From Hyphomicrobiales bacterium (lineage in GTDB: Bacteria; Pseudomonadota; Alphaproteobacteria; Rhizobiales; Xanthobacteraceae), in assembly GCA_017305715.1 (NCBI GenBank), contig JAFKKG010000018.1:1-64000 (forward strand): a stretch of 64,000 nt of DNA, written 5' to 3'. A program made the position numbers and the translations under genes. The notes under the pieces were generated by a model. The model was not told where the DNA came from, searched no databases, and saw only the letters and a program-made list of their open reading frames with translations. Of the stretch, positions 24,876 to 34,083 are shown piece by piece (position 1 is the first letter of the stretch; every line of letters starts with the position of its first letter).

Positions 24876-27800
24876 CTAGCCGCCCTCGCCCACCAGCACG
24901 AACGGGGCCCAAACCGATGGATCGGCATTGCGCTCCGACGACCGGTCGGCGATCAGGGCCTGCATCGAACGGCGCAGCGCTTCGGCCCGGCCGATCGCCG
25001 GGTTCCTTTTCAACTCACCGAAAGCACCCGTCGTGAGTTTCACCGCGGCGGCGGAATCGACCGGCCAGTGCGACACCAGCAACGAGCGGGCCCCGGCATA
25101 AAAGAAGGCCCGCGCAAGTCCCGACAGGCCTTCGGCGCCGGGCTTGTCGCCGGCCGCCGTATTGCAGGCCGACAGCACGGCCCAATCCGCGTCGAGGCGG
25201 AGCCTGGCGATCCGGCTTGCGGTGAGCAGGCCGTCGTCTTCCGCGGTGGGACGATCCGGCAAGGTGAGCACGAGCGCGGGTTCGCTCAAGCCGCCCACCT
25301 CGCCGGCCACCAGGCCGTGCGTGGCGAAGTCGACGACGCGATACTGATCCAGCGGCATGCTCTTGACGGCGGTCACGGTCGCCGCCGGGCCGAGATTGAC
25401 GTCGCGGTCGGAGGCCCCGAGATCCCGCGCCACCGCGCGCAGTTCGTTGGCCGTTTCAGGCAAGGCGGGCAGCCCGCTGCGCAACCGGTCGATGTCGACC
25501 GTCGTGCCGGTGTAATAGGATTGATAGGGTTGCACGCTGCGCGCGGGTTTGACCGGGGCGCCCGGCCGCTGCAATTGGGGGTCGCCAAAACCGATGAACG
25601 GCCTGGTCGCGCGCGACGTCCTGGCGAAAACGCGCAGCGCACGAAGGCTGCTCACCGTCGGCAGCACCGTGATCGCCCTGTCGTTGAGCAGCCACGCGGC
25701 CTGCCGATAACGATCGGAAGGATCGCTCGCGGGATCGGGCCGTTTGGTCACGAGCACATGGAACGGCAGGCTGGTCAACGCGCCGGTCGGCACCACCAGC
25801 AACTTCGCCTTGCCGGCGATGGCCGCCTCGACCGGACCGATCAACGCCGCATAGAGATCGTAGGACGCTGCAAGATCGAACACCTTGGCGGCCGCATCCG
25901 ACGCCGGGTCGAACAGACCAAGACGCAGCCGGCCGACCTGGTCGCTGATGCCTTTGCTGCCGAGCGGGATCTCGCGCCAGACGGCCGCCTCGCGCGTGAC
26001 CGCGAACACGTAGCTCTTGTCGCGCATGCTCAGAAATGAAAGCAGCGCCTCATCCGGTTTGAGCAAGGCCTTGGCCTGGCCGAGCGACAATGGCGCCGGG
26101 CTCGACAACTCCGTATACCCGGGAAAATCGCGCGCGATTTGCGCCGATATCTGCTCGAACGACTGGCGGGCCCGGCTGCTCTCCGCACGAAGCCTCGCGA
26201 TCAGATCGTCGTTGCGTTTGCCGTCGGCCGTGCCGAGTTCGGTGGTAATGCGCTTGTCGAGGCTGTCGAGCGTGGCTTTGAGGTCTTGCTGCCGGCGAAC
26301 CGCGGCGGCGATCGCATCGTCGCCGGCGCCGAAGCGCGCGGCCATCTGGGCCAGTGCCGCGCCTGCCTGGGTCTCATGCACGCGCTGCGCGGCGGCGAAT
26401 GCCTCGCCGATATGAGATTCGTCCGGACTCCCGCCCGCGGTGTGCCAGATGGCTTCGACCAGCGCGGTATCCAGATCGGTAAAGCGCTTGAATTGAGCCT
26501 TGTCGCTGCCGCCGCTCTGCTGCCCTTCCATGGCCGCCGATGCCTCGCGCAACTTCGCCACCGCATCCGGCCATTTGTTCTCGCGGCCATCGACGTCGGC
26601 GAGGTTGATCAGCGTTGCGATCGTATCGTGATGATGCGCGCCCAACCGGGCCTGCGCGATCCGCAAGGCACGCTCCAGTTGGGCTCTGGCGTCGGAAAGA
26701 TTGCCGCTTCGCAGGTCGAGAAGCGCGATGCCGCGAAGATCGTTCACGATTTGCGGGTGCTCCGGACCGAGCACGCGCTCGTCGATTTTCAGGGCGCGAT
26801 CGAGATATTCCGCCGCCTCGGCGAAGCGGCCGCTGTCCTGCAACGCCCGCCCCATGGTGCCGAACGCGAGCGCGACCGGCCCGCCATCGCGGCCAAATTT
26901 GTCCTGCATGATGCGCTGCGCGCGTTCATAAAGCGGAATCGCCTCGTCTCTCCGGCCGAGTTCACGATAGGAGTTGGCGAGATTGTTCAGCGCGCGGGCG
27001 ACCTCGGGGCTATCGGGACCGGCGGCTTTTTCCTGGATCGCGACGACGCGCTGCTGCAGGCCCGCGGCGTCCTGGGTCCGGCTTTGATCGGCATAGACAT
27101 TCGCGAGGTTGTTGAGGCCGATCGCGGTGAGCGCATGGCTGGAGCCAAACAGACGCTCATAGACCGCCAGAGCCTTCTTGTAGAGATCTTCGGCTTCGGA
27201 AAACCGCGACTGGCCTTCCAGGACGGTGGCAAGGTTGCCCATGGTCGCCGCGACGTTCGGATGGTCGTCGCCATGCCTCATGCGTCCTGCCGCGAGTGCG
27301 CGCTGGAGCGCCTTCTCGGCATCGGCGAAGCGGCCGGCATCCTTGTAGAGGTTGCCGAGATCATTCAGCATCTTGTCGTAATTCGGGGCGGCCATGGCGT
27401 CGGCGCCGTAGGTCTGCTCAAGCAGGGCCAGGCCCTGCTTGAGCAACCGTTCGCCATCATCGAAGCGGCCTTCCAACCCGTAGAGATCGCCGAGATCGTC
27501 CATCGAGGAAGCAATCTCGTACGGCGCAGACAGCGTCGACTTCTGCCGCCCGGCCAGCGCGCGTTCGAAGTAACGCTCGGCCTCCCTGTAATTCTCCTGG
27601 TCGCGGGCAAGTCCACCGAGCGCAGCCAGCGTGCCGGTCAGCCGGACATCATCCGGGCCGAACGCCCGGGTGCCGATCGCCAGCGCCCGTTCCGCAACGG
27701 CCGATGCCTCGGCGCGGCGGTTGAGCATGCCGAGCGACGCAATCAGGATATTCGAGGTGCGCAGCGTCGATGCCGCGTCGTTATTGCGCAGCTTGATCGC

Positions 27801-28097
27801 CAGCGCTGCATTCAGCTTTGCCACCGCCTCCGGGTAGCGACCGAGGTTTTGCAGGAACATGCCTTCATTGTGCAGCACACCGGCATAGTTCATATTGCCG
27901 GCGCCCTGCTGCCGGCGGACAAGGCCTTCCAGTTTCTGCGCCAGCGCCAGCCCCTCGGCCTGGCGTCCGCTCCGCGCGGCTTCGTTCATCTGTGCGGCCA
28001 GCGCATCGATGTCATTGGCGCGCTGGGCTACCGCGTTCTGGCAGGCCCAGGGAAACACGATGGCAAGGATCAAAACGATCGCGCGCGCGGGGCTCAT
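24876..28097 (-). CDS. Secreted TPR-CHAT protein (caspase-like protease domain)
   Basis: The protein has 1073 residues from the ATG beginning MSPARAIVLILAIVFPWACQ, a signal peptide or membrane anchor (residues ~1-25). About a dozen tetratricopeptide repeats follow (about 60-560; for example GRYPEAVAKLNAALAI and GRFADAEKALQRALAAGR). A helical linker covers about 560-670. A CHAT domain occupies about 670-1073, with the catalytic pair H927 (FATHG) and C978 (LSACNT). CHAT proteins are caspase/separase-related peptidases. No gasdermin, CRISPR or other known partner adjoins it. The export signal makes a cytoplasmic defence role less likely. The partner and substrate are unknown. Confidence 0.9.
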   Translation of the reverse strand: MSPARAIVLILAIVFPWACQNAVAQRANDIDALAAQMNEAARSGRQAEGLALAQKLEGLVRRQQGAGNMNYAGVLHNEGMFLQNLGRYPEAVAKLNAALAIKLRNNDAASTLRTSNILIASLGMLNRRAEASAVAERALAIGTRAFGPDDVRLTGTLAALGGLARDQENYREAERYFERALAGRQKSTLSAPYEIASSMDDLGDLYGLEGRFDDGERLLKQGLALLEQTYGADAMAAPNYDKMLNDLGNLYKDAGRFADAEKALQRALAAGRMRHGDDHPNVAATMGNLATVLEGQSRFSEAEDLYKKALAVYERLFGSSHALTAIGLNNLANVYADQSRTQDAAGLQQRVVAIQEKAAGPDSPEVARALNNLANSYRELGRRDEAIPLYERAQRIMQDKFGRDGGPVALAFGTMGRALQDSGRFAEAAEYLDRALKIDERVLGPEHPQIVNDLRGIALLDLRSGNLSDARAQLERALRIAQARLGAHHHDTIATLINLADVDGRENKWPDAVAKLREASAAMEGQQSGGSDKAQFKRFTDLDTALVEAIWHTAGGSPDESHIGEAFAAAQRVHETQAGAALAQMAARFGAGDDAIAAAVRRQQDLKATLDSLDKRITTELGTADGKRNDDLIARLRAESSRARQSFEQISAQIARDFPGYTELSSPAPLSLGQAKALLKPDEALLSFLSMRDKSYVFAVTREAAVWREIPLGSKGISDQVGRLRLGLFDPASDAAAKVFDLAASYDLYAALIGPVEAAIAGKAKLLVVPTGALTSLPFHVLVTKRPDPASDPSDRYRQAAWLLNDRAITVLPTVSSLRALRVFARTSRATRPFIGFGDPQLQRPGAPVKPARSVQPYQSYYTGTTVDIDRLRSGLPALPETANELRAVARDLGASDRDVNLGPAATVTAVKSMPLDQYRVVDFATHGLVAGEVGGLSEPALVLTLPDRPTAEDDGLLTASRIARLRLDADWAVLSACNTAAGDKPGAEGLSGLARAFFYAGARSLLVSHWPVDSAAAVKLTTGAFGELKRNPAIGRAEALRRSMQALIADRSSERNADPSVWAPFVLVGEGG

Positions 28098-28245
28098 GCA
28101 ATATCCATCAAAAATATGCACCGATCATACGTTGGTACGGCTATTGGCGCATGGCCGGAGTCGCTCAAATAACGAAGATTTGCGTCAGGCCGGCACTTCG
28201 AAGGGCCGCTTCAATCGGATGCGAAGGCCGATCAAGACTGCGCCC

Positions 28246-29505
28246 CTACGCCGCCCCAAGTGCGTGATAAATCCCGCGCTCGAACTGCCGGTAGGCCGCC
28301 AGCGCCGGTTTGTCGGCAAAGGGGAGGATCTGCATCATGAACACGCCCGCGATCCGCTTCTTCGGGTCGATCCAGTAATAGGTGTTGTACAGGCCGGCCC
28401 AGGTGCCGCTGCCGGCGGCGCGACCCTCCCGGACCGGATCGAGGTTGATCATATGGCCAAGCCCCCAGCGCAGGTGAACGCCCGGGAAGAAATCCACGTC
28501 GTTTGAGAGCCCGGGATTGGCGGTCTTGAGCACGCCCGCTTCGATGTTGCCGATCTGGTTGGTCGTCATCGACGCAACGCTATCCGCCCGCAGAATGTTT
28601 GCGCGGCCAAGACGTCCGCCGTTCAGCAGCGCCTGCAGCAGGATGAGATAGTCCGGCGCGGTCGAATAGATGCCGCCACCGCCGGAAAAGCTGGCGGGTG
28701 CCGCGAGTTTCTCGAACGGTTTTGCAACCAGCTTTCCGTTCGTCTCGCGCACATGCAGGCTGGCCTGGCGCGCGCGCTGTGTTTCGGTGATGACAAAGCC
28801 GGTGTCGTTCATGCCGAGCGGACCGGTAATGTTCTCGCTGAAGTAGCGGTCGATGCCTTGCCCGCCGGCGATTTCGACGAGCTGGCCGACATTGTCGATG
28901 CTGCCGCCATAAGCCCATCTGGTCCCCGGCTCGAACATCAGCGGCCTTCGCGGCAACGCCGGATTGCCCCTGAGGGCCTTGAGGTAACGGACGACGTTCG
29001 GATCCCACAGCGGGTAGCTGAAGCCGGACGTGTGCGTCAGCAGGTGTCGCAGCGTGATCGGCTTTTGCGCCGGCCGCAGTTGCGGTGTGCCTTTGGCATC
29101 GAACCCCGTAAGGACCTGCGGCGCAGCGAGCGTTGGATCGAGATTGGCCGCCGGCTCATCCAGTTTCAGTTTGCCGCGCTCGACCAGTTGCAGCGCAGCC
29201 ACCGAGGTCAGCAGCTTGACCATCGAGGCGACGCGGAAGACCGTATCGGTCGACATCGGCGTTGCGGCCGAGATGTTGCGCACGCCGAACGCGCCCTGAT
29301 AGGCGATCGAGCTTTCGTTCGCCGCCATCGCGACGACGCCGGGTATTTCCTTTGCCGCGATCTTCGCCTGCAAGGCGGCGTCGATGGCATCGCCCTGAAC
29401 CGGCTTGCGCGCGGGCGCGGCAAAGCCGTCAGCAGGAATCAGGCTCGCCGCCGCGAGCCCGGCGCTTCGCAACAATGCCTCACGCCGCGTGAGTACCCCT
29501 GCCAT
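28246..29505 (-). CDS. Tat-exported serine hydrolase (class C beta-lactamase/esterase family)
   Basis: This is a 419-residue penicillin-binding-protein-like hydrolase. The nucleophile motif SMVK is at S94-K97, the second motif tyrosine is in RWAYGGS (about 192-198), and HTSGFSYPLWD is typical of the family. The N-terminus LTRREALLRSAGLAAASLIP fits a twin-arginine or lipoprotein-like export signal. Relatives are esterases, D-aminopeptidases and AmpC-like lactamases. A true beta-lactamase role is not implied by the motifs alone. It is followed by the TPR-CHAT gene 148 nt further on the same strand. Confidence 0.9.
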   Translation of the reverse strand: MAGVLTRREALLRSAGLAAASLIPADGFAAPARKPVQGDAIDAALQAKIAAKEIPGVVAMAANESSIAYQGAFGVRNISAATPMSTDTVFRVASMVKLLTSVAALQLVERGKLKLDEPAANLDPTLAAPQVLTGFDAKGTPQLRPAQKPITLRHLLTHTSGFSYPLWDPNVVRYLKALRGNPALPRRPLMFEPGTRWAYGGSIDNVGQLVEIAGGQGIDRYFSENITGPLGMNDTGFVITETQRARQASLHVRETNGKLVAKPFEKLAAPASFSGGGGIYSTAPDYLILLQALLNGGRLGRANILRADSVASMTTNQIGNIEAGVLKTANPGLSNDVDFFPGVHLRWGLGHMINLDPVREGRAAGSGTWAGLYNTYYWIDPKKRIAGVFMMQILPFADKPALAAYRQFERGIYHALGAA

Positions 29506-29540
29506 TCCTGGTCCCGAATCCCGTGCCGAGGTTCGAATAT

Positions 29541-29644
29541 TCTAGAGCGTTTTCGAGCGAAGTGGATACCGGTTCGCGTCAAGAAAACGCGTCAAATCAA
29601 AAATCTAGAGCCCCGTTCCGATTCCATCGGAACGGGGCTCTAGA
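29541..29644. repeat. Dispersed repeat ending in a strong palindrome
   Basis: The element runs from TCTAGAGCGTTTTCGAGCGA to TCTAGA. Its first half is shared, inverted, with 3393-3450. Its second half is a long perfect hairpin (29605-29643). This is a known style of intergenic element in Bradyrhizobium-like genomes. Confidence 0.8.
29605..29643 (-). terminator. Hairpin terminator after the peptide-binding protein gene
   Basis: A 17-bp perfect stem starts CTAGAGCCCCGTTCCGA, with a 5-nt loop. Read on the minus strand it is followed by a T-rich stretch (ATTTTTGATTT). It lies about 70 nt beyond the stop of the substrate-binding protein gene and belongs to the dispersed repeat. Confidence 0.6.
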
Positions 29645-29711
29645 CGCTTCGGAAGCGGTTGACACCGGGGCTACCGACCGGCGCGGAGATCCCGCGCCGG
29701 TCCGGCCCGCC

Positions 29712-31235
29712 CTATTTCCACTTCGCCAGGTAGAAGCGCGGCAGTTCGTCCGAATAGGGCGTAAAGTCGAGCTGCTTGGAGTAGCCGTAGGTCGTCACGT
29801 AGGTGTGCAGCGGCGCGAAATAGGCCTGCTGCGTGACGCGCTGGATCGCGGCCGAATAGGCCTTGTTGCGCACTTCGGTGTCGTTGGACGATCCGCCCTC
29901 GATCAGCCATTTCTGCACGTCCGGATCGCGCGCATAATCGTCGGCGCCGCCGTCGAGGAAGTTCGGCATGAAGGCCGACACGTCGTTGATCGAATAGCTG
30001 CCCCAGCTGCCGATATAGGCGCGCAGCTCACCGGCTTTCGCGCGCTGGATCAACGCCGCCGTCTGCAACTGGTTGAGTTTGGCGCGGATGCCGACCGCGA
30101 TCAGATAGTTCTGCACCGCCGAGCCCCATTGCGGCAGCACGTAGCTCGCCACTTCGAGGTCGAAGCCATCGGGATAGCCGGCCTCGCTGAGCAGTTGCTT
30201 GGCCTTGGCGGGATTGTAGTCGTACAGCGTCGCGGCTTCGCCGTTGCAGCCGAACTGGGTCGGGAAGCAGGGCGCCGCCGGAACACGGCTGCCGCCGGTG
30301 ACGAGCTTGTCGGCCATCGCCTGCCGATCGATCGCGTGCCAGATCGCCTGGCGCACCTTGAGCTTGGTGATCGGATTGTCGGCTCCGGTGCGGCCGGCGG
30401 CGTCGAGCGAGAGATAGCCGACCCGCATCGATTCCTTGCGCACGGCCATGATGTGCGGGAGCTTGTTGATATTTTCGAACTGGTCGGGATTGAGATTCCA
30501 GATCCAGTCCGCACGGTTGGCCAGCAATTCGGTCATTTCGGTCGTCGCGTCCGGCACGAAGCGCACGGCCAGCTTCTTGATCGCCGGCTTGCCCTTGGGA
30601 CTGCCGGCCCAGTAATCCTCGAAGCGTTCGAAATCGATGGAAACGCCGGGCTCGACCTTGGTGATCTTGTAGGGGCCGGTGCCGATCGGCGCCTTGGCAT
30701 AGCCTTCCGCGCCGACCTTTTCGCGGTAGGCCTTGGGGTAGATCGGCCCGACCATGGCGAAATATTCCAGTGCTGCCGGCGTCGGCCGTTTCAGCTTGAC
30801 GCGCACCGACAGCTCGCCGGTCTTCTCCACCTTTTCGATCCAGTTGTAGTTGGCCGGCGTCGATACCTTGGCGGCGGGATCGGACACGAGGTTGAAGGTG
30901 TAGACCACGTCATCGGCGGTGAACGGGCTGCCGTCGTGGAATTTCACGCCCGGCCGCAGCGTGAAGTCGATCGTGGTCGTGTCCGGCATCTTCCATTCGG
31001 TCGCGAGCAACGGCTCGTTCTTGAAGGTTTCCGGATTGCGGTACACCAGCCCGTCCCAGGCCTGATGGTGCATCACCACGCCGGTGCGCAGGTTGTTGTA
31101 ATAGGGATCGACGTTCGGCAGCGCATCGCGCATCGTGATCCGCAACGTATCGGCGGATTTCTGCGCCGCCACGGGAGAAGCGCCGAGCAGTGCCGCCGCG
31201 AAAATCGCAGCACCCAGCTTGTTTTGCAGACGCAT
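29712..31235 (-). CDS. Dipeptide/oligopeptide-type ABC substrate-binding protein (family 5)
   Basis: This 507-residue periplasmic receptor has a signal peptide to about residue 24 (SPVAAQ). The family-5 marks are DTLRITMRDALPNVDPYYNN, FTLRPGVKFHDGSPFTADDV (about 92-111) and KLKVRQAIWHAIDRQAMADK. It is the last gene of a dppB-dppC-dppD-dppF-receptor cluster, 45 nt after the last ATPase gene. An amidase and a molybdoenzyme lie just upstream of the cluster. The ligand could be a peptide or an amide- or N-containing compound rather than a dipeptide. Confidence 0.93.
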   Translation of the reverse strand: MRLQNKLGAAIFAAALLGASPVAAQKSADTLRITMRDALPNVDPYYNNLRTGVVMHHQAWDGLVYRNPETFKNEPLLATEWKMPDTTTIDFTLRPGVKFHDGSPFTADDVVYTFNLVSDPAAKVSTPANYNWIEKVEKTGELSVRVKLKRPTPAALEYFAMVGPIYPKAYREKVGAEGYAKAPIGTGPYKITKVEPGVSIDFERFEDYWAGSPKGKPAIKKLAVRFVPDATTEMTELLANRADWIWNLNPDQFENINKLPHIMAVRKESMRVGYLSLDAAGRTGADNPITKLKVRQAIWHAIDRQAMADKLVTGGSRVPAAPCFPTQFGCNGEAATLYDYNPAKAKQLLSEAGYPDGFDLEVASYVLPQWGSAVQNYLIAVGIRAKLNQLQTAALIQRAKAGELRAYIGSWGSYSINDVSAFMPNFLDGGADDYARDPDVQKWLIEGGSSNDTEVRNKAYSAAIQRVTQQAYFAPLHTYVTTYGYSKQLDFTPYSDELPRFYLAKWK

Positions 31236-31280
31236 ATTGCTCTCCTTTTTGGTGATTTCCGAACCGCTTTAATGCATGCC

Positions 31281-32231
31281 CTATGCCAGATGGCACTCTA
31301 CCATTCCCTGGGGCGGACGGGCCATGGGCGATGGTGCCACAGTGCGGCAACGTTCGACCGCGATTCGGCAGCGCGGGTTGAACCGGCAGCCCGGGGGAAT
31401 GTTGGACGGATCCGGCATCGCATCGCCGAGGCCGATATCGGGCACGCCGCGTCCCGGCTCCGGCGTCAGCACGCTTTGCAGCAACGCCTGCGTGTAGGGG
31501 TGGCCGGGCGCACGGAACAACGCGTCGGTTTCGTTGCGCTCGACGATGCGGCCAAGATACATCACCGCGACCTCGCTCGCGACATGTTCGACCACCGCAA
31601 GATTGTGGCTGATGAAAAGATAGGTCAGTCCGAGATCGCGGCGCAGATCGGCCAGGAGATTCAGGATCTGCGCCTGCACGGAAACGTCGAGCGCGCTGGT
31701 CGGTTCGTCGCAGATCACGATCCGCGGCTCCAGCACCAGCGCTCGCGCGATCGCCGCGCGCTGGCGTTGCCCGCCGGAGAGTTGCGCCGGCATCCGCTCG
31801 CCCATCGCCGCCGAGAGCCCGACCCGTTCGAGAATTTGCGCGACCCGGCGCTCGATCTCGGCGCGTGAGAAGGTGCCTTGCGCAGTCAATGGCAGCGCGA
31901 CGATGTCCTTGATGCGGTGGCGTGGATTGAGCGAGGCGAACGGATCCTGGAACACCGGCTGGATCAGCCGCGCCCGCGCCTTGCGGTCGAGGTCGAACAG
32001 GCGCTTGCCGTCGACCAGCACGGTGCCCGCCGTCGGCTTGAGCAGTCCGAGGATCAACCGCGCCAGGGTGGATTTTCCGCAGCCGGACTCGCCGACAATG
32101 CCGAGCACGCTGCCGGCCGGCACGCGGAAGGTGACGTCGTCGACCGCGATCACGCGCTTTTCCGCGGCGAACCAGCCGCCGTTGACCCGGAACTCGCACC
32201 GCAGATTCCTGACTTCGATCGCGGATGTCAT
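31281..32231 (-). CDS. Peptide-type ABC importer ATPase 2 (DppF/OppF)
   Basis: This is a 316-residue ATPase. Walker A is [15 protein letters not shown], the signature LSGGQRQRAAIARAL, and Walker B IVICDEPTSALD. The C-terminal oligopeptide-transporter tail contains the Cys-rich CRFNPRC...CRTVAP segment. The ATG ([10 protein letters not shown]) overlaps the stop of the first ATPase gene as ATGA; the longer frame adds 30 residues read through the neighbour. Confidence 0.94.
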   Translation of the reverse strand: MTSAIEVRNLRCEFRVNGGWFAAEKRVIAVDDVTFRVPAGSVLGIVGESGCGKSTLARLILGLLKPTAGTVLVDGKRLFDLDRKARARLIQPVFQDPFASLNPRHRIKDIVALPLTAQGTFSRAEIERRVAQILERVGLSAAMGERMPAQLSGGQRQRAAIARALVLEPRIVICDEPTSALDVSVQAQILNLLADLRRDLGLTYLFISHNLAVVEHVASEVAVMYLGRIVERNETDALFRAPGHPYTQALLQSVLTPEPGRGVPDIGLGDAMPDPSNIPPGCRFNPRCRIAVERCRTVAPSPMARPPQGMVECHLA

Positions 32232-33208
32232 GCGGGTTGCGGCTCGCTGACTTGCGGCGCCAGCCGGCAAAGATAGTCGTGCGTGCCACCCGCCTGCCGG
32301 CGCGGGATTTCGTGTTCGCACGTCGCGTCCGCCTGCGAACAGCGCGAACGAAACGCGCAGCCCGCAAAGCCCGGGCCGATCGCCGGCACCACCCCCGGGA
32401 TCGAGCCGAGCGGCCGGTCGCGCTGTACCCGGCCCGGCACCGGCACGCAGGACAGCAAGCCGCGGGTGTAGGGATGTTGCGGGCTGCGGAACAATTCCGC
32501 CGTCGGCGCCCGCTCGACCACCTCGCCGGCATACATCACCGAGACGCGGTCGGCGACGCGCGCGACGATACCGAGGTCATGGGTGATCAGGAGGATGGCG
32601 AGGCCGAGTTCGCGCTTCAGCGTGGCGAGCAGCCGCAGGATCTGCGCCTGCACGGTGACGTCGAGCGCGGTGGTCGGCTCGTCGGCGACCAGCAATTGCG
32701 GATCGCACATCAGCGCCATCGCGATCATGACGCGCTGGCGCAGGCCGCCCGAGAGCTGATGCGGGAACTGGCCGAGCCGCATTTCCGGCGCGGTGATGCC
32801 GACGCGGCCCATCAATTCGACCGAGCGTTCGAGCGCGGCCGCGCGCGTACCGCCCTTGTGGCGGGTCAGTACCTCGGCCATTTGTGAGCCGACCGTAAAG
32901 GCCGGGTTGAGGCTGGTCATCGGCTCCTGGAAGATCATCGAGATCCTGTTGCCGCGCAGCCGCGCCATCTCGCGGTCCGAGAGCGACAACAGATCCGTGC
33001 CGGCGAAACTCATCCGTTTCGCCGAGCGCTGACCGCCGCGGGCCAGCAAATTCATGATCGACAATGCCGTGACCGACTTGCCGCAGCCGGATTCGCCGAC
33101 CAGGCAATGGGTCTCGCCCTTCTCGACCCGAAACGAAGCGCCGCGCACCGCCGCGCTGCGGCCGCCGAACGTCACCACGAGATCCTCGACCTCCAGCAGC
33201 GCGCTCAT
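32228..33208 (-). CDS. Peptide-type ABC importer ATPase 1 (DppD/OppD)
   Basis: This 326-residue ATPase begins [20 protein letters not shown]. Walker A is [15 protein letters not shown], the signature [15 protein letters not shown], and Walker [13 protein letters not shown]. The tail has CAFRSRC...C, which in this family can hold an iron-sulfur cluster. The ATG overlaps the permease stop by 4 bases. It pairs with the second ATPase as a heterodimer. Confidence 0.94.
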   Translation of the reverse strand: MSALLEVEDLVVTFGGRSAAVRGASFRVEKGETHCLVGESGCGKSVTALSIMNLLARGGQRSAKRMSFAGTDLLSLSDREMARLRGNRISMIFQEPMTSLNPAFTVGSQMAEVLTRHKGGTRAAALERSVELMGRVGITAPEMRLGQFPHQLSGGLRQRVMIAMALMCDPQLLVADEPTTALDVTVQAQILRLLATLKRELGLAILLITHDLGIVARVADRVSVMYAGEVVERAPTAELFRSPQHPYTRGLLSCVPVPGRVQRDRPLGSIPGVVPAIGPGFAGCAFRSRCSQADATCEHEIPRRQAGGTHDYLCRLAPQVSEPQPA

Positions 33209-34083
33209 CGCAGCCGCTCCGAGCCGAGCAGATTGCGCAGGCCGTCGCCGACCAGATTGATGCCGAGCACCAGGACGAACAGCGCGACGCCGGGGATCAT
33301 GATCACCCAGGCCGAGAAGAACATGTAGTCCTTGCCCTCGGCGATCATCAGGCCCCATGACGGCAGCGGCGGCGGCACGCCGAGGCCGAGGAACGACAGC
33401 GCGGCCTCGAGCAGGATGGCGAGCGCCATTTCCAGCGTCGCCACCACGGCAAGATGGCTGGCGATGTTCGGGACGATCTCCTTGACGAGCAGATGCATCG
33501 TCGAAGCGCCGGCGCAGCGCGCGGCGTTGACGTAATCGAGGTTGCGGATCTGCATCGTGGTCGCGCGCGCGACCACGGCGAAGCGGTCCCACAACAAAAG
33601 CCCAAGCGTGGCGACCACGAGGCCGAGCCCCGACCCCATCAGCCCGACCACGGCGAGCGCGACCAGCACGACGGGGATCGACAGCCGCGTCGTGATCGCG
33701 AACAGCACGGCGTCATCGACCCGGCCGCCGAAGAACCCGCCGAGCACGCCGAGCGTGATGCCGATTACCCCTGACGTGATCACGGTCATGATGCCGATCA
33801 ACAGCGAAATGCGCGCGCCATAGACCAGCCGCGCCAGATAATCGCGGCCGAGCTGATCAGTGCCGAGCAGATGGCCGGCCTGCGTGCCCTCCATCCAGAA
33901 CGGCGGCTTGAGGCGATTGCCGAGATCCTGCGTGAACGGGTCATGGGGCACGAACTGGTTGCCGATGAGCGCGGCCACCGCGATGATGCCGACGATCGCG
34001 ATCCCGATCGCAAAGCCGGTCATGCCGACGCGCGACGTCAGGGGCGCTTGCAAGGGTCCTTGAATGGCAATCGGCTCGCTCAT
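33205..34083 (-). CDS. Peptide-type ABC importer permease (DppC)
   Basis: This 292-residue inner-membrane permease has an N-terminal segment FAIGIAIVGIIAVAALIG and the DppC signature GTDQLGRDYLARLVYGARIS at about 74-93. The EAA-type loop is LDYVNAARCAGASTMHLLVK. ATGA overlaps join it to DppB upstream and the first ATPase downstream. Confidence 0.94.
   Translation of the reverse strand: MSEPIAIQGPLQAPLTSRVGMTGFAIGIAIVGIIAVAALIGNQFVPHDPFTQDLGNRLKPPFWMEGTQAGHLLGTDQLGRDYLARLVYGARISLLIGIMTVITSGVIGITLGVLGGFFGGRVDDAVLFAITTRLSIPVVLVALAVVGLMGSGLGLVVATLGLLLWDRFAVVARATTMQIRNLDYVNAARCAGASTMHLLVKEIVPNIASHLAVVATLEMALAILLEAALSFLGLGVPPPLPSWGLMIAEGKDYMFFSAWVIMIPGVALFVLVLGINLVGDGLRNLLGSERLR

Noticed and set aside
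24876-28097. TPR-CHAT as a CRISPR-associated (craspase) system
   Set aside because: No CRISPR repeats, gRAMP or Cas genes are in the window, and the protein has an export signal.
26139-28172. 677-codon plus-strand open frame opposite the TPR-CHAT gene
   Set aside because: It is the antisense of the TPR repeats. The minus-strand frame has the full domain structure and catalytic residues.
29523-31868. 781-codon open frame on the plus strand opposite the peptide-binding protein gene
   Set aside because: Its sequence is His/Arg/Gly/Asp-rich with no family pattern and no ribosome site. It is the antisense shadow of a clear substrate-binding protein in GC-rich DNA.
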